Counted from the first letter of the stretch, positions 1 to 6,437 are shown. The stretch: DNA of 25,398 nucleotides from CAVLCC01 sp963624975 (GCA_963624975.1 CAVFRF010000099.1:1-25398), one strand, 5' to 3'. Numbers and translations are program-made. The notes: generated from the letters alone by a model not told the origin.

Positions 1-194
1 GGATGAACCCCTTGCACTTGAGTATCAGCGGCTCGTTCTCGGCGTAGATGGCCTCCGCGCTGCTCGGGTTGTCGGTCATTATCCCGAACTGCCCGACGTG
101 TATGCCGGTCGCTGCGCTCATGCGCTTGCAGAGGTTGGCGAAATGCTCGGTCATGGGCTGCATGGTTGCATAGCTTGGCATATATTGCATTATC
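1..194 (-). pseudogene. Phage portal protein fragment (SPP1 gp6-like), runs off the window
   Basis: Read on the minus strand, the frame gives MQPMTEHFANLCKRMSAATG followed by a stretch ending in DNPSSAEAIYAENEPLI. The NPSSAEAI motif after a 'GI..GQFGIMTDN' type segment is characteristic of the C-terminal half of portal proteins of tailed phages, the ring through which DNA is packaged. The fragment enters the window in mid-gene and continues leftward beyond position 1. Upstream (to the right) the portal-like reading ends at about 194, where a RelE-like fragment on the opposite strand begins, so the 5' part of the portal gene is missing here. No other phage structural gene is visible in the window. 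I see the motif directly; that it is a prophage remnant rather than an intact prophage edge is inferred. Confidence 0.6.
164..194 (+). repeat. Left copy of a 31-bp direct repeat (29/31 match to 2258-2288)
   Basis: The sequence starting GGTTGCATAGCTTG and ending TTGCATTATC occurs here and at 2258-2288 in the same orientation with only two mismatches, and the flanks of the two copies do not match. The two copies bracket about 2.06 kb of toxin-antitoxin genes. This copy lies inside the portal-like reading frame (minus-strand codons IMQYMPSYAT). It could be a recombination or insertion scar; no integrase gene is in the window. Confidence 0.7.
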
Positions 195-212
195 GCGACC
201 AAGACAAAGTTC

Positions 213-434
213 ATGAACAAGCTGCTGTCCAGCATCGAAGAGGCAATGGTTTTCCCGTACAGCGGCACACTCGTGGACAACGAGCATCTGCTATCCGAAA
301 ACGTTTGGAAGAAGTTCGCCGGTAATTACGTCATGTACTACCTTCCGGACAAAGAAGAGAGAATCGTCTACATTCTTCGCATTTTGTACGGCAAGCGCAG
401 TATCGAAGAGCTTGTAAACGATCTGGGCGTCTAA
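213..434 (+). pseudogene. RelE/ParE-family toxin, N-terminally truncated
   Basis: The 73 codons from the ATG encode the C-terminal two thirds of a RelE/ParE-type mRNA interferase or gyrase-toxin fold protein. It has a helix ending in MVFPYSG, then the strand segment NYVMYYLPDKEERIVYILRI and the family-typical ending LRILYGKRSIEELV. A full family member is about 90-110 residues and begins with a further strand-helix of roughly 30-35 residues, which is absent. The frame is open upstream only to a TAG at 171-173 and no ribosome-binding site precedes the ATG. The start of similarity coincides with the end of the portal fragment, suggesting a recombination junction near 195. No antitoxin gene lies directly upstream. 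It is probably not functional. Confidence 0.65.
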
Positions 435-501
435 CAACGCGAAGGAGTTCGAGCGGGTTCCCGGTATGCAGGCTGATAGCTTATTGATGGGGTCTGCTTG
501 A
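430..501 (+). pseudogene. Remnant of a vapC 3' end (23 codons)
   Basis: This frame reads SNNAKEFERVPGMQADS and then stops at 499-501. It matches the C-terminus of the intact VapC protein encoded nearby (TNNTKEFERVPGLRVES). The DNA is identical over 25 bases (440-464 versus 1266-1290). It overlaps the last bases of the RelE fragment. The rest of the PIN domain is missing, so this is a decayed duplicate or a recombination product of vapC. The identity is seen directly; the duplication history is inferred. Confidence 0.75.
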
Positions 502-549
502 CTCTTGAATAGACGCTCAAAAGCCGGCGCAACAGGGGATAAACTGCTA

Positions 550-579
550 TTGACGCAAGTATAACGGCAAGTATACTTG
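550..579 (+). promoter_or_regulatory. vapBC promoter with overlapping palindromic operator
   Basis: A -35-like TTGACG (550-555) is separated by 16 bases from a -10-like TATACT (572-577). The perfect 12-bp palindrome CAAGTATACTTG (568-579) covers the -10 element, and its half site CAAGTATA is repeated directly at 556-563. Antitoxins with a ribbon-helix-helix fold normally repress their own operon by binding such palindromes, so this is a likely autoregulatory operator for the vapBC pair that starts at 636. Confidence 0.6.
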
Positions 580-635
580 AGGTGTTCATGGACTCGAACG
601 CGAGGAAGCAGCCTGATTGCAAGGAGGTTCAGGAA

Positions 636-869
636 ATGCCGCAGCTTTCCCTGTATATGACGGAAGACGAGATGGACTCCCTTCGCAAGGATGCGGGCGA
701 TGCGGGGATGTCGATTTCCAGCTTCGCCAGATCCATTCTCGGCAAGCGCGAGTGCGGAAACGGGTGGCCGGATGGATATTTCGACTTGTATGGCAGCTGT
801 CCGGATATCGATATCGAGGAGCCGGACGAGATTCCATGGGAGCTCGACTGCCCGAGGAGCGCGCTGTGA
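636..869 (+). CDS. vapB: VapB-like antitoxin (ribbon-helix-helix type)
   Basis: This 77-residue protein is placed as the antitoxin of a VapBC pair. Its N-terminus (MPQLSLYMTEDEMDSLRKDA) followed by the helix GMSISSFARSIL has the strand-helix-helix pattern of ribbon-helix-helix DNA-binding antitoxins. The acidic, tryptophan-containing C-terminus (roughly residues 45-77) would be the toxin-binding tail. The start at 636 is chosen because an AAGGAGG at 621-627 lies 8 bases upstream; the frame is open further upstream but without such a site. Its stop codon overlaps the GTG start of the toxin gene by four bases (GTGA), which indicates translational coupling. The palindrome over its promoter suggests autorepression. 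The exact antitoxin subfamily is inferred from context and fold pattern, not from a named signature. Confidence 0.7.
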   Translation: MPQLSLYMTEDEMDSLRKDAGDAGMSISSFARSILGKRECGNGWPDGYFDLYGSCPDIDIEEPDEIPWELDCPRSAL

Positions 870-1327
870 GCGCCGGCAAAGTACGTGCGGGAGCGTACCG
901 CAGCGGTGGCTTCCTGCTCGACACAAACGTCTGCATCGAGTTCGTACGGGGAAATCTCCCCACCGGTCTCGAGGTGATGCGGGCGAGCGGTCCCGAATTG
1001 TTCAAGATACCCAGCATCGTTCTGGCAGAGCTGTATACGGGAATGGCAAAGAGCAAGCTGCGTGGAAAGAACCGCGCGAGAGCCGAGGCGTGCCTGCTCG
1101 GGTTTCTGGAGCCCCTGGAAGTTCTGCCCTTCGATTCCAGATGCGCAACGCAGTATGCCACGATACGGGCAGAACTCGAAAGGCGCGGCAGCATAATAGG
1201 CCCCAACGACCTGCTGATTGCCGCCACCGCGCTGGCCAACGGATGCGTGATGGTCACCAACAACACGAAGGAGTTCGAGCGGGTTCCCGGCTTGCGGGTG
1301 GAAAGCTGGTCGGAGGTCTCCGTGTAG
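866..1327 (+). CDS. vapC: VapC-like PIN-domain toxin ribonuclease
   Basis: This 153-residue protein is a PIN-domain ribonuclease, the toxin of the pair. The acidic active-site residues expected for the family are visible: D19 in FLLDTNVCIEF, E55 in VLAELYTG, D115 in GPNDLLIAATAL, and the closing TNNTKEFERVPGL motif at residues 131-143. VapC toxins cut tRNA or rRNA using magnesium held by these residues, and are neutralised by VapB. The GTG start at 866 overlaps the vapB stop and is in frame with the whole PIN domain; the frame is open further upstream but lies there inside vapB. About 12 extra residues precede the usual LLDTN start. All catalytic residues are present, so the toxin looks intact. 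A near-identical copy of its last codons lies at 430-501. Confidence 0.85.
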   Translation: MSAGKVRAGAYRSGGFLLDTNVCIEFVRGNLPTGLEVMRASGPELFKIPSIVLAELYTGMAKSKLRGKNRARAEACLLGFLEPLEVLPFDSRCATQYATIRAELERRGSIIGPNDLLIAATALANGCVMVTNNTKEFERVPGLRVESWSEVSV

Positions 1328-1445
1328 CATTGGCGATTGTTTGCATGCTGAAGCTCATACAGAACGGATGCTAGTCTTTTGCCGCCACAACATGAGCAGT
1401 GCTGATAACCGCGCTAGTGTAACGCCGGACAGGGAGGAGCAGACG

Positions 1446-1871
1446 ATGCTCTATGTTAGGGAGTTCGAATTCTTCGTCGACGGAGATTACATCACCGCAG
1501 AACCATGTGAAGGACCCGGAGGGGCCACCTTCGGGGAGAACTTCGAGGATGCTGTGGAATCTGCAGCAGACTGGCTCTCGGAGTTCGTGGACGATGCACT
1601 CATGAACGGCAAGACTCTGACGAAGTCGACATATGGACATGATCCGAGGCACGGCGGAAGAGTGGTTGCGGTTGCCGTGAACCGCGAGCTTTCGGATATT
1701 CCTGCAATGACGGCTGAAGATGCGGCGCGTAAACTTGACGTGAGTCATGCGTGCATCATCCAGATGATCGATGAGGGGCTGTTCGACTCTTGGACAGACG
1801 GGAGGCATTGCATGGTGTCGAGGGCATCCGTGGAGGCCCGCAAAGAGGAAAAGCTGGAAGCCGGTCACTGA
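1446..1871 (+). CDS. HicB-like / helix-turn-helix domain protein, probable antitoxin or regulator
   Basis: This 141-residue protein has two visible parts. Residues 1-55 (MLYVREFEFFVDGDYITAEP, then a GGATFGENFEDAVESAADWL segment) resemble the small strand-strand-helix HicB fold, which is found in antitoxins. Residues about 84-135 (MTAEDAARKLDVSHACIIQM, then DEGLFDSW and a short basic/hydrophobic end) resemble the excisionase/MerR-like helix-turn-helix used for DNA binding. An AGGGAGGAG lies upstream with good spacing, which fixes the ATG at 1446 over an upstream in-frame start. HicB antitoxins often pair with a HicA toxin, but no HicA is visible next to it. It lies between the vapBC pair and a doubtful ORF. 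Regulator or antitoxin is inferred from the folds only. Confidence 0.6.
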   Translation: MLYVREFEFFVDGDYITAEPCEGPGGATFGENFEDAVESAADWLSEFVDDALMNGKTLTKSTYGHDPRHGGRVVAVAVNRELSDIPAMTAEDAARKLDVSHACIIQMIDEGLFDSWTDGRHCMVSRASVEARKEEKLEAGH

Positions 1872-1881
1872 GCCGTCAGGT

Positions 1882-2145
1882 GTGAGAGAGCACTTGCGAC
1901 TGTTTCGAGTGATGCTGTTCTCGGAGTGGTTCTACGAGCTGCAGCCTGGGATATGGAAGAGGACGGTCGAAAGCCGGCAGAGCATGGATGTCATGTTCGG
2001 CGCGCGTCTCCGAACAGCTTCCGCCGAGCGGCCGAGTACGGGCTATAATGCTCACCGAGAAGCAGTTTCAGAACTCGCTGCTGCTATGCGGCGAGAGGAG
2101 CGCAAGCAGGAGATGGTGGGGTCCGAACTGGACATCTTCATCTGA
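1882..2145 (+). CDS. Doubtful small ORF, unrecognised
   Basis: An open frame from a GTG at 1882, or from the ATG at 1912, runs to a stop at 2143-2145 and would give up to 87 residues. The C-terminal part (AHREAVSELAAAMRREERKQ) is predicted helical and charged; the N-terminal part has aromatic residues. I do not recognise a family. It starts 10 bases after the preceding HicB-like gene, a spacing compatible with an operon and with the slot where a toxin partner would sit, but no convincing ribosome-binding site precedes either start. It may be a decayed toxin or noncoding. Confidence 0.25.
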   Translation: MREHLRLFRVMLFSEWFYELQPGIWKRTVESRQSMDVMFGARLRTASAERPSTGYNAHREAVSELAAAMRREERKQEMVGSELDIFI

Positions 2146-2257
2146 GGATTGCGTTCGGAAAATGCGTTTCGGCCATGTGCTACGAGGATGGTAAATGCGT
2201 TTTTCGCGACGAGAATTCTTGGATAATCCCAGCTAGATAGCCAGATATGCCAGCATC

Positions 2258-2288
2258 GGTTGCATAGCTTGACATAAATTGCATTATC
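2258..2288 (+). repeat. Right copy of the 31-bp direct repeat (29/31 match to 164-194)
   Basis: This is the same orientation copy of the repeat described at 164-194, with mismatches at two positions. On the minus strand it encodes IMQFMSSYAT, close to IMQYMPSYAT of the portal fragment, after which the two diverge. It may mark the right boundary of an inserted or rearranged block. It contains a TTGACA but no properly spaced -10 element. Confidence 0.7.
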
Positions 2289-2504
2289 AAGGCCCCAGAT
2301 AATGTTTGTGGCGTGCTTTGCCTGCGCATTGCCCGTAACGCTGGAAGAGCAGCAGCGCGGTCTTCATGCCGCGACTTCAGTGGAGATGCGCCCAACTGTT
2401 TGGATTGCAAGATGTTCGTTTAGGCTGGCGAAGGCATCGTTCCGCAACGTACGGAAGACTAGGCATGTTACGTCTGGCACTTTCCTGCCGCAGATTTGCA
2501 CTTT

Positions 2505-2554
2505 TGCCTCCGCTCGCACGCCGAAGCGCGTTTTCGTGCCACGCAATTGAGGTT
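2505..2554 (-). repeat. Intergenic repeat unit, inverted copy
   Basis: On the minus strand this unit begins with AACCTCAATT (complement of 2545-2554), contains GGCACGA, and ends with GGCGTGCGAGCGGAGGCA (complement of 2505-2522). The last 18 bases are identical to 2744-2761 on the plus strand. The two units are about 190 bp apart in opposite orientation. Confidence 0.65.
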
Positions 2555-2711
2555 CTGCCTGTTCGAGCACGAGGGTCTCTCTCCCAGGCCCGTCTTGACA
2601 GGCGAGATAATGGACAGATGTCGCCGAAATGGCTGAGCATCGGGTCGTGGAGGGCAATTTCGACAGCCCGCGGCCCCCTTTTGACCGGAGAGGGCATGCA
2701 TGCGAAGGCGA

Positions 2712-2772
2712 AACCTCAATTTCACGGCACGATTTGCCCTTCCGGCGTGCGAGCGGAGGCAGAACCTCAATT
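2712..2772 (+). repeat. Intergenic repeat unit, direct copy plus a partial third copy
   Basis: AACCTCAATT at 2712-2721, GGCACGA, and the 18-base GGCGTGCGAGCGGAGGCA at 2744-2761 match the inverted unit at 2505-2554. A partial further unit begins at once (AACCTCAATT, 2763-2772). Sequence between the shared blocks varies, as in dispersed palindromic repeat families. No coding role is visible. Confidence 0.65.
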
Positions 2773-2873
2773 CCGCGCCATCCTGACAGCAGGAGGAAAG
2801 ACAAGGAAGCGTCTGCATGCCCATGCAACTCAGGGTTGCATACTGTATTGATCAATGTAATCCGTGAATCATG

Positions 2874-3209
2874 CTAGTCGCTGTCCATATCCAAGGCGAT
2901 GCCGTTCATGTCGCTTTCGCCGTAGACTATTCTGACAGCCACCACGGCATGGGTATCTTCGATCGCCATATAGAAGACCTCGAAGCTATCGACGGGCATC
3001 GCGCGCATTCCCGTGGTTTTCAGGGGCTCCCAGTCGACAACAGGATTTCGAAACGGCATGCAATCTAGCGAAGCGACGGATTTTCTGATGCGGTTGACCA
3101 GCTTCTCTGCCGCACCGGGATCAAGAAGCTCAAATGCGATGTAGCGATAGATATCCCGGATGTCGTCGACCGCTTTCGGCAAATAAGCCACGGAGTAGGA
3201 ATCGCTCAT
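2874..3209 (-). CDS. RelE/ParE-family toxin, complete
   Basis: This 111-residue protein has the full RelE/ParE toxin layout: a first strand (SYSVAYLPKAVDDIRDIYRY) leading into a helix, a second helix (AAEKLVNRIRKSVASLD), the loop MPFRNPVVDWEPL, and the C-terminal strands FEVFYMAIEDTHAVVAVRIVYGE. Such toxins either cut mRNA in the ribosome or poison gyrase and are held inactive by an upstream-encoded antitoxin. The ATG at 3207-3209 overlaps the TGA of an upstream reading frame (ATGA), the usual antitoxin-toxin coupling, but that antitoxin frame is only a 23-codon tail with an in-frame stop. The gene is on the opposite strand to its neighbours. It is either an orphan toxin, attenuated, or neutralised in trans. 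Its sequence differs from the RelE fragment at 213-434. Confidence 0.75.
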   Translation of the reverse strand: MSDSYSVAYLPKAVDDIRDIYRYIAFELLDPGAAEKLVNRIRKSVASLDCMPFRNPVVDWEPLKTTGMRAMPVDSFEVFYMAIEDTHAVVAVRIVYGESDMNGIALDMDSD

Positions 3210-3277
3210 ATGCCGAATTCTCCGCGGAGCACTTCGTCTACCTCATCTGACGATAGGGATTTCCCGAATCCATCCTT
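3206..3277 (-). pseudogene. Antitoxin remnant (C-terminal tail)
   Basis: The minus-strand frame directly upstream of the RelE-type toxin reads KDGFGKSLSSDEVDEVLRGE and four more residues ending FGI, then stops in the ATGA overlap with the toxin start. The acidic ending resembles the toxin-binding tail of small antitoxins. An in-frame TAG at 3278-3280 ends it upstream and there is no start codon in the surviving piece. The other two frames upstream do not join to it convincingly. It appears to be what remains of the partner antitoxin. Confidence 0.5.
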
Positions 3278-3281
3278 CTAT

Positions 3282-3298
3282 TGCCGGTTTTTCCGGCA
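3282..3298. repeat. Small inverted repeat (TGCCGG / CCGGCA)
   Basis: A 6-bp perfect stem (3282-3287 and 3293-3298) with a five-T loop sits at the point where the antitoxin remnant is interrupted. Read on the minus strand the loop is A-rich, so it is not a typical terminator. Its position at the breakpoint may be coincidental. Confidence 0.45.
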
Positions 3299-3399
3299 GG
3301 AAGCCTCCGCAAGTCGTAATATACACCAGCCTGTCGACACCTAGTGCTGGTCGGCACCTTGGCTTCCGGGACGGCAATGGTCGGATAGACGTCCAGCTC

Positions 3400-3420
3400 G
3401 CGATAGCTGCTAGCTATCGC
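3400..3420. promoter_or_regulatory. 21-bp palindrome, operator-like
   Basis: GCGATAGCT (3400-3408) and AGCTATCGC (3412-3420) form a perfect 9-bp inverted repeat around a 3-base centre. It lies in the intergenic region between the minus-strand toxin and the plus-strand CPBP gene, about 115 bp upstream of the latter. The short spacing suits a dimeric repressor site better than an RNA hairpin. No regulator is adjacent, so the binder is unknown. Confidence 0.45.
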
Positions 3421-3536
3421 TATCTACGGATTGAAAGTGCCGAAACATAACCTTCGCAATGAGGTATGGGCGAGGCTGCTGTAATGTAGGGGTAGTGGAA
3501 TCGGCAAACCATCTAGCGGTCCGAGGTAAGGAATAT

Positions 3537-4409
3537 ATGCTCGCCAAGTTTCGAATCAACCATCCGTTTCTGTACGCCATCGTGGTCTACGCGGTGTTTA
3601 CCGTGGTCTTCAACCTTGTTGGATGGCTCTACTCCAACGTCTTCAGCGGCCTGCTGTCTGCTAGCGATGCCATGGACGAAGCGATGTCCTCGCTCATCGG
3701 CGAAATCGCGGCAGCTGCGGCGCTGTGCTTCGTACTGTACCGCACCGGCAAGCTGGGGCTTCTGACCAAGAAGGGCAAGGGCTTCTTCGGCGGGCTTGCC
3801 GTCGGAGGATTCTGCCTCGGATGCATCGTGATGTATGCGCTGAGGTCCTTCGCAGGCGAAGACGGGTCGGATCCCCTTGCAGTGAACTTCACGGCCACGT
3901 CGCTCGTTTACGTGCTCTCGATGATGATGGTGGGCGTTGCCGAGGAACTCGAGGCGCGTGCCCTTATCGCCGAGACGTTCCTGGAGCATTTCGGCACCGC
4001 GCGCGAGGCGGCGCTGAAGGCCGCGCTGATCTCGGGATTTTTCTTCGGAATCATGCACATCACCAACCTGGCCAGCCAGTCTGTTTCGGAAACCCTGCCC
4101 CAAGTGGTGCTATGCGTGACCAGCGGCATCCTGTACGGCGCGATCTATTTTAGAAGCGGCAACCTGTGGTCCATCGTGGTGATCCACGGCCTCAACGACG
4201 TTGCTGCCAGCCTCTCGACGTGGCTCTTCGCCGGCGGAGCCGAGGCGGCATCGGAGGCCGCTTCGGAGGCTGCCTCGTTTTCGATGGTGTCCCTCGTTCC
4301 CATTCTGCTCATCGGAGCGCTGGATATAGCGGTCGCGCTCTTCCTGCTCCGCAAGAGCAAGGCTGCGGAAATCGAGGAGAACTGGCCCGAAATCGCCGCT
4401 GTCAAGTAG
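3537..4409 (+). CDS. CPBP family intramembrane glutamic endopeptidase
   Basis: This 290-residue membrane protein has several hydrophobic segments and the three motifs of the CPBP (CAAX protease and bacteriocin-processing) family. The EExxxR motif is E136-E137-L-E-A-R141, the FxxxH motif is F170-G-I-M-H174, and the HxxxN/D motif is H217-G-L-N220-D221. These residues form the intramembrane active site of this family, which includes enzymes that process peptides or confer bacteriocin immunity. The start at 3537 is chosen because GAGGTAAGG lies just upstream; the frame is open to 3459 but without a better site. A hydrophilic Ala/Ser/Glu stretch with three EAAS repeats precedes the last membrane segment. 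The protein ends in a charged cytoplasmic tail. No bacteriocin or prenylated substrate gene is adjacent, so the substrate is unknown. Confidence 0.85.
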   Translation: MLAKFRINHPFLYAIVVYAVFTVVFNLVGWLYSNVFSGLLSASDAMDEAMSSLIGEIAAAAALCFVLYRTGKLGLLTKKGKGFFGGLAVGGFCLGCIVMYALRSFAGEDGSDPLAVNFTATSLVYVLSMMMVGVAEELEARALIAETFLEHFGTAREAALKAALISGFFFGIMHITNLASQSVSETLPQVVLCVTSGILYGAIYFRSGNLWSIVVIHGLNDVAASLSTWLFAGGAEAASEAASEAASFSMVSLVPILLIGALDIAVALFLLRKSKAAEIEENWPEIAAVK

Positions 4410-4622
4410 TGCCTGGCAGAACATCTCCGGTTCGCTGTATTCGAATGCGATGGCTCGTTTCGACGAGAAATGGCATCGTGGCACCCCCAAATTGCTCGGC
4501 AGGCAAATAGCTGGGCGACTAGTTCTTGCTTCTGGGATAAAGTAGTCGGGTTGTGTAAATCCGACCGCTAGCCGCGTGTACGTGTGGGGCGCGGCGGCAA
4601 CTTCGTGAACGGAAACAAGAGA

Positions 4623-6026
4623 ATGCGAGAAAAATTTAGCTCACGTCTGGGCTTTATCCTCATCAGCGCCGGATGCGCCATCGGACTCGGAAACGTATGG
4701 CGCTTCCCCTATATTACGGGCCAATACGGCGGAGCGGCGTTCGTGGTCTTGTACCTCATCGCGCTTGCGGTGTTCGCACTGCCGATCCTGGTGATGGAGT
4801 TTGCCGTTGGCCGCGCAAGCCAGAAGGGCGTTGCGCGCAGCTTCGACGAGCTGGAGCCTAGCGGCACGAAGTGGCACCGCTACAAGTGGGCGGCGCTTGC
4901 GGGCAACTACCTGCTCATGATGTTCTACACGGTAGTAGCCGGCTGGATGCTGGCGTTTATGATCTACAGCGCCACGGGCACTTTCGAGGGACTCGATGCC
5001 ACGGGTACCGCCGAGGTCTTCAACGGGCTGCTGTCCAACCCGCTGGAGCTCACCATCTACATGGTCGTCGTGGTGGCCCTGGGCGTGCTCACCACGAGCG
5101 CTGGCCTCAAGAACGGAGTCGAGCGAGTCACGAAAGTCATGATGGGCGCGCTTTTCGTGGTGCTCGTCGCATTGTGCGTTCGCGCCGTTACGCTGCCGGG
5201 CGCCCAGGAGGGCCTCGAGTTCTACCTCATGCCCGACTTCGGACGTCTGTTCGCGGGTTCGACTTCGGCCGAGCAGTGGAGCACTTTCGGCAACGTGCTG
5301 CTTGCGGCCATGGGCCAGGCGTTCTTCACACTCTCGGTGGGCATCGGCTCCATGTCCATCTTCGGCAGCTACCTGGACAAGAAGCGCAGGCTCACCGGCG
5401 AGGCCGTGCGCATCGCCGGACTCGATACCGCGGTCGCGCTCATGGCCGGTCTCGTGATCTTCCCGGCATGCTTCGCCTTCGGCGTCGAGCCCGACTCCGG
5501 CCCCGGCCTGGTGTTCATCACGCTGCCCAGCATCTTCTCGCAGATGCCCCTGGGCAACCTGTGGGGCACGCTGTTCTTCCTGTTCATGAGCTGCGCGGCG
5601 CTTTCGACCGTCATCGCGGTGTTCGAGAACATCATGAGCTTCTCCATCGACCAGTGGGGCTGGTCGCGCAAGAAGGCCTGCGCGGTCAACGGCGTTGCCA
5701 TCCTGCTGCTCTCGATGCCGTGCGTGCTGGGCTTCAACGTGCTGTCGGGCGCGACCATCCCGGGCATCGGAGACATCCAGTCCATCGAGGACTTCCTCGT
5801 CTCCTACAACCTGCTGCCCATCGGAGCCCTCATATTCCTGCTCTTCTGCACGCGCAAGCGCGGTTGGGGATACGAGGCGTTTCTCGAAGAGGCCAACACC
5901 GGAAAGGGCATGCATTTCCCGCGCTGGATGGGAGGCTATCTCAAATACGTGCTGCCGGTGCTCATAGTCATCATCATCGTGGCGGGGTACATCCCCGTGG
6001 TGAGCACCTGGCTGGGGCTGAGCTAA
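4623..6026 (+). CDS. Sodium-dependent transporter, NSS/SNF family
   Basis: The protein begins MREKFSSRLGFILISAGCAI followed by GLGNVWRFPY, the signature of transmembrane segment 1 of the neurotransmitter:sodium symporter family, where the unwound helix binds sodium and substrate. About 12 hydrophobic segments follow over 467 residues, the usual size for prokaryotic members such as LeuT and TnaT. These use the sodium gradient to import amino acids; the substrate here cannot be read from sequence. ATG 4623 is chosen because the family usually begins close to REKFSSR; GTG codons at 4584 and 4605 are in frame alternatives and no start has a strong ribosome-binding site. A terminator-like hairpin follows at 6040. 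A short hairpin (GTCGG 4545-4549 with CCGAC 4561-4565) precedes the gene. Confidence 0.92.
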   Translation: MREKFSSRLGFILISAGCAIGLGNVWRFPYITGQYGGAAFVVLYLIALAVFALPILVMEFAVGRASQKGVARSFDELEPSGTKWHRYKWAALAGNYLLMMFYTVVAGWMLAFMIYSATGTFEGLDATGTAEVFNGLLSNPLELTIYMVVVVALGVLTTSAGLKNGVERVTKVMMGALFVVLVALCVRAVTLPGAQEGLEFYLMPDFGRLFAGSTSAEQWSTFGNVLLAAMGQAFFTLSVGIGSMSIFGSYLDKKRRLTGEAVRIAGLDTAVALMAGLVIFPACFAFGVEPDSGPGLVFITLPSIFSQMPLGNLWGTLFFLFMSCAALSTVIAVFENIMSFSIDQWGWSRKKACAVNGVAILLLSMPCVLGFNVLSGATIPGIGDIQSIEDFLVSYNLLPIGALIFLLFCTRKRGWGYEAFLEEANTGKGMHFPRWMGGYLKYVLPVLIVIIIVAGYIPVVSTWLGLS

Positions 6027-6039
6027 GGTCTGCAGAGCG

Positions 6040-6077
6040 AAGGGCGGCTTCTCGATTGGAGGGGTCGCCCTTTGCTT
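6040..6077 (+). terminator. Probable intrinsic terminator after the NSS transporter
   Basis: AAGGGCG (6040-6046) pairs with CGCCCTT (6066-6072) across a 19-base loop, and the stem is followed by a short T-rich run (TTTGCTTT). It lies 14 bases after the transporter stop and just before the cupin gene's ribosome-binding site. The long loop makes it moderate in strength. Confidence 0.55.
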
Positions 6078-6098
6078 TAATGAGGAAGGGGAGTGGCA

Positions 6099-6437
6099 AT
6101 GGGAATTCGCAACGTTCCGACCGACGAGGCGGCAAGTCTTGCCAGCCTGGTGAACGCCCGCGAGGGCACGGTGTCGAGCCGTTCCCTTACCAGAGGAGAG
6201 GGCTTCGGCATGTTTCTCTTCGCATTCGCTGCCGGCGAGAGCGTTTCGGAAGAAACCTACCTCGAAGATGCGATGTACTATCAGGTTGAAGGCTGCTCTA
6301 TGGTGAGGTTCGACGACTGGGTTGCCAGGCTCGCTCCGGGCGATGTGCTGGCCGTGCCCGCGGGCATTTCGCATGCCATCGAGCCAGCTGATGCGTATGG
6401 ATTCAAGATCCTGCAGGTTTTCGCGCCTGCGGAGTAG
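6099..6437 (+). CDS. Small single-domain cupin protein
   Basis: A 112-residue protein with a cupin beta-barrel pattern: two glycine-turn units, the first around AAGESVSEETYLEDAMYYQV and the second GDVLAVPAGISHAIE (about residues 81-95). Cupins bind a metal through two histidines and a glutamate in motif 1 and a histidine in motif 2. Here motif 2 keeps its histidine (H92) but the motif 1 histidines are replaced (ETYLED), so metal binding is doubtful. The GAGGAAGGGGAG at 6082-6093 supports the ATG at 6099; a GTG at 6093 is also in frame. It is followed 40 bases later by a second small cupin, with its own ribosome-binding site, and the two are probably cotranscribed. The function, perhaps ligand sensing or an enzyme accessory, is unknown. 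Confidence 0.7.
   Translation: MGIRNVPTDEAASLASLVNAREGTVSSRSLTRGEGFGMFLFAFAAGESVSEETYLEDAMYYQVEGCSMVRFDDWVARLAPGDVLAVPAGISHAIEPADAYGFKILQVFAPAE

Larger units (their letters stand above)
2146..2873. other. About 730 bp without a convincing gene; degenerate, repeat-containing
   Basis: Both strands carry only overlapping open frames with no ribosome-binding sites or recognisable domains. The stretch contains the right copy of the 31-bp repeat, a pair of inverted repeats (2505-2554 and 2712-2761) and a third GAACCTCAATT-type copy at 2763-2772. The frames here are open mainly because the repeats are GC-rich. It is most likely remodelled intergenic sequence at the edge of the accessory block. Confidence 0.5.

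Noticed and set aside
2269..2303. TTGACA and GATAAT as a possible promoter
   Set aside because: The spacing is 23 bases, too long for a housekeeping promoter.
2364..2855. Overlapping ORFs on both strands in the repeat-rich stretch
   Set aside because: No ribosome-binding site or domain; the translated sequences simply follow the inverted repeats.
2146..2873. CRISPR array
   Set aside because: The repeats are inverted, few and irregularly spaced, and no cas gene is present.
4200..4290. EAAS repeats in the CPBP protein as a tandem-repeat domain
   Set aside because: Only three short units in a hydrophilic linker; likely simple-sequence slippage without a defined role.
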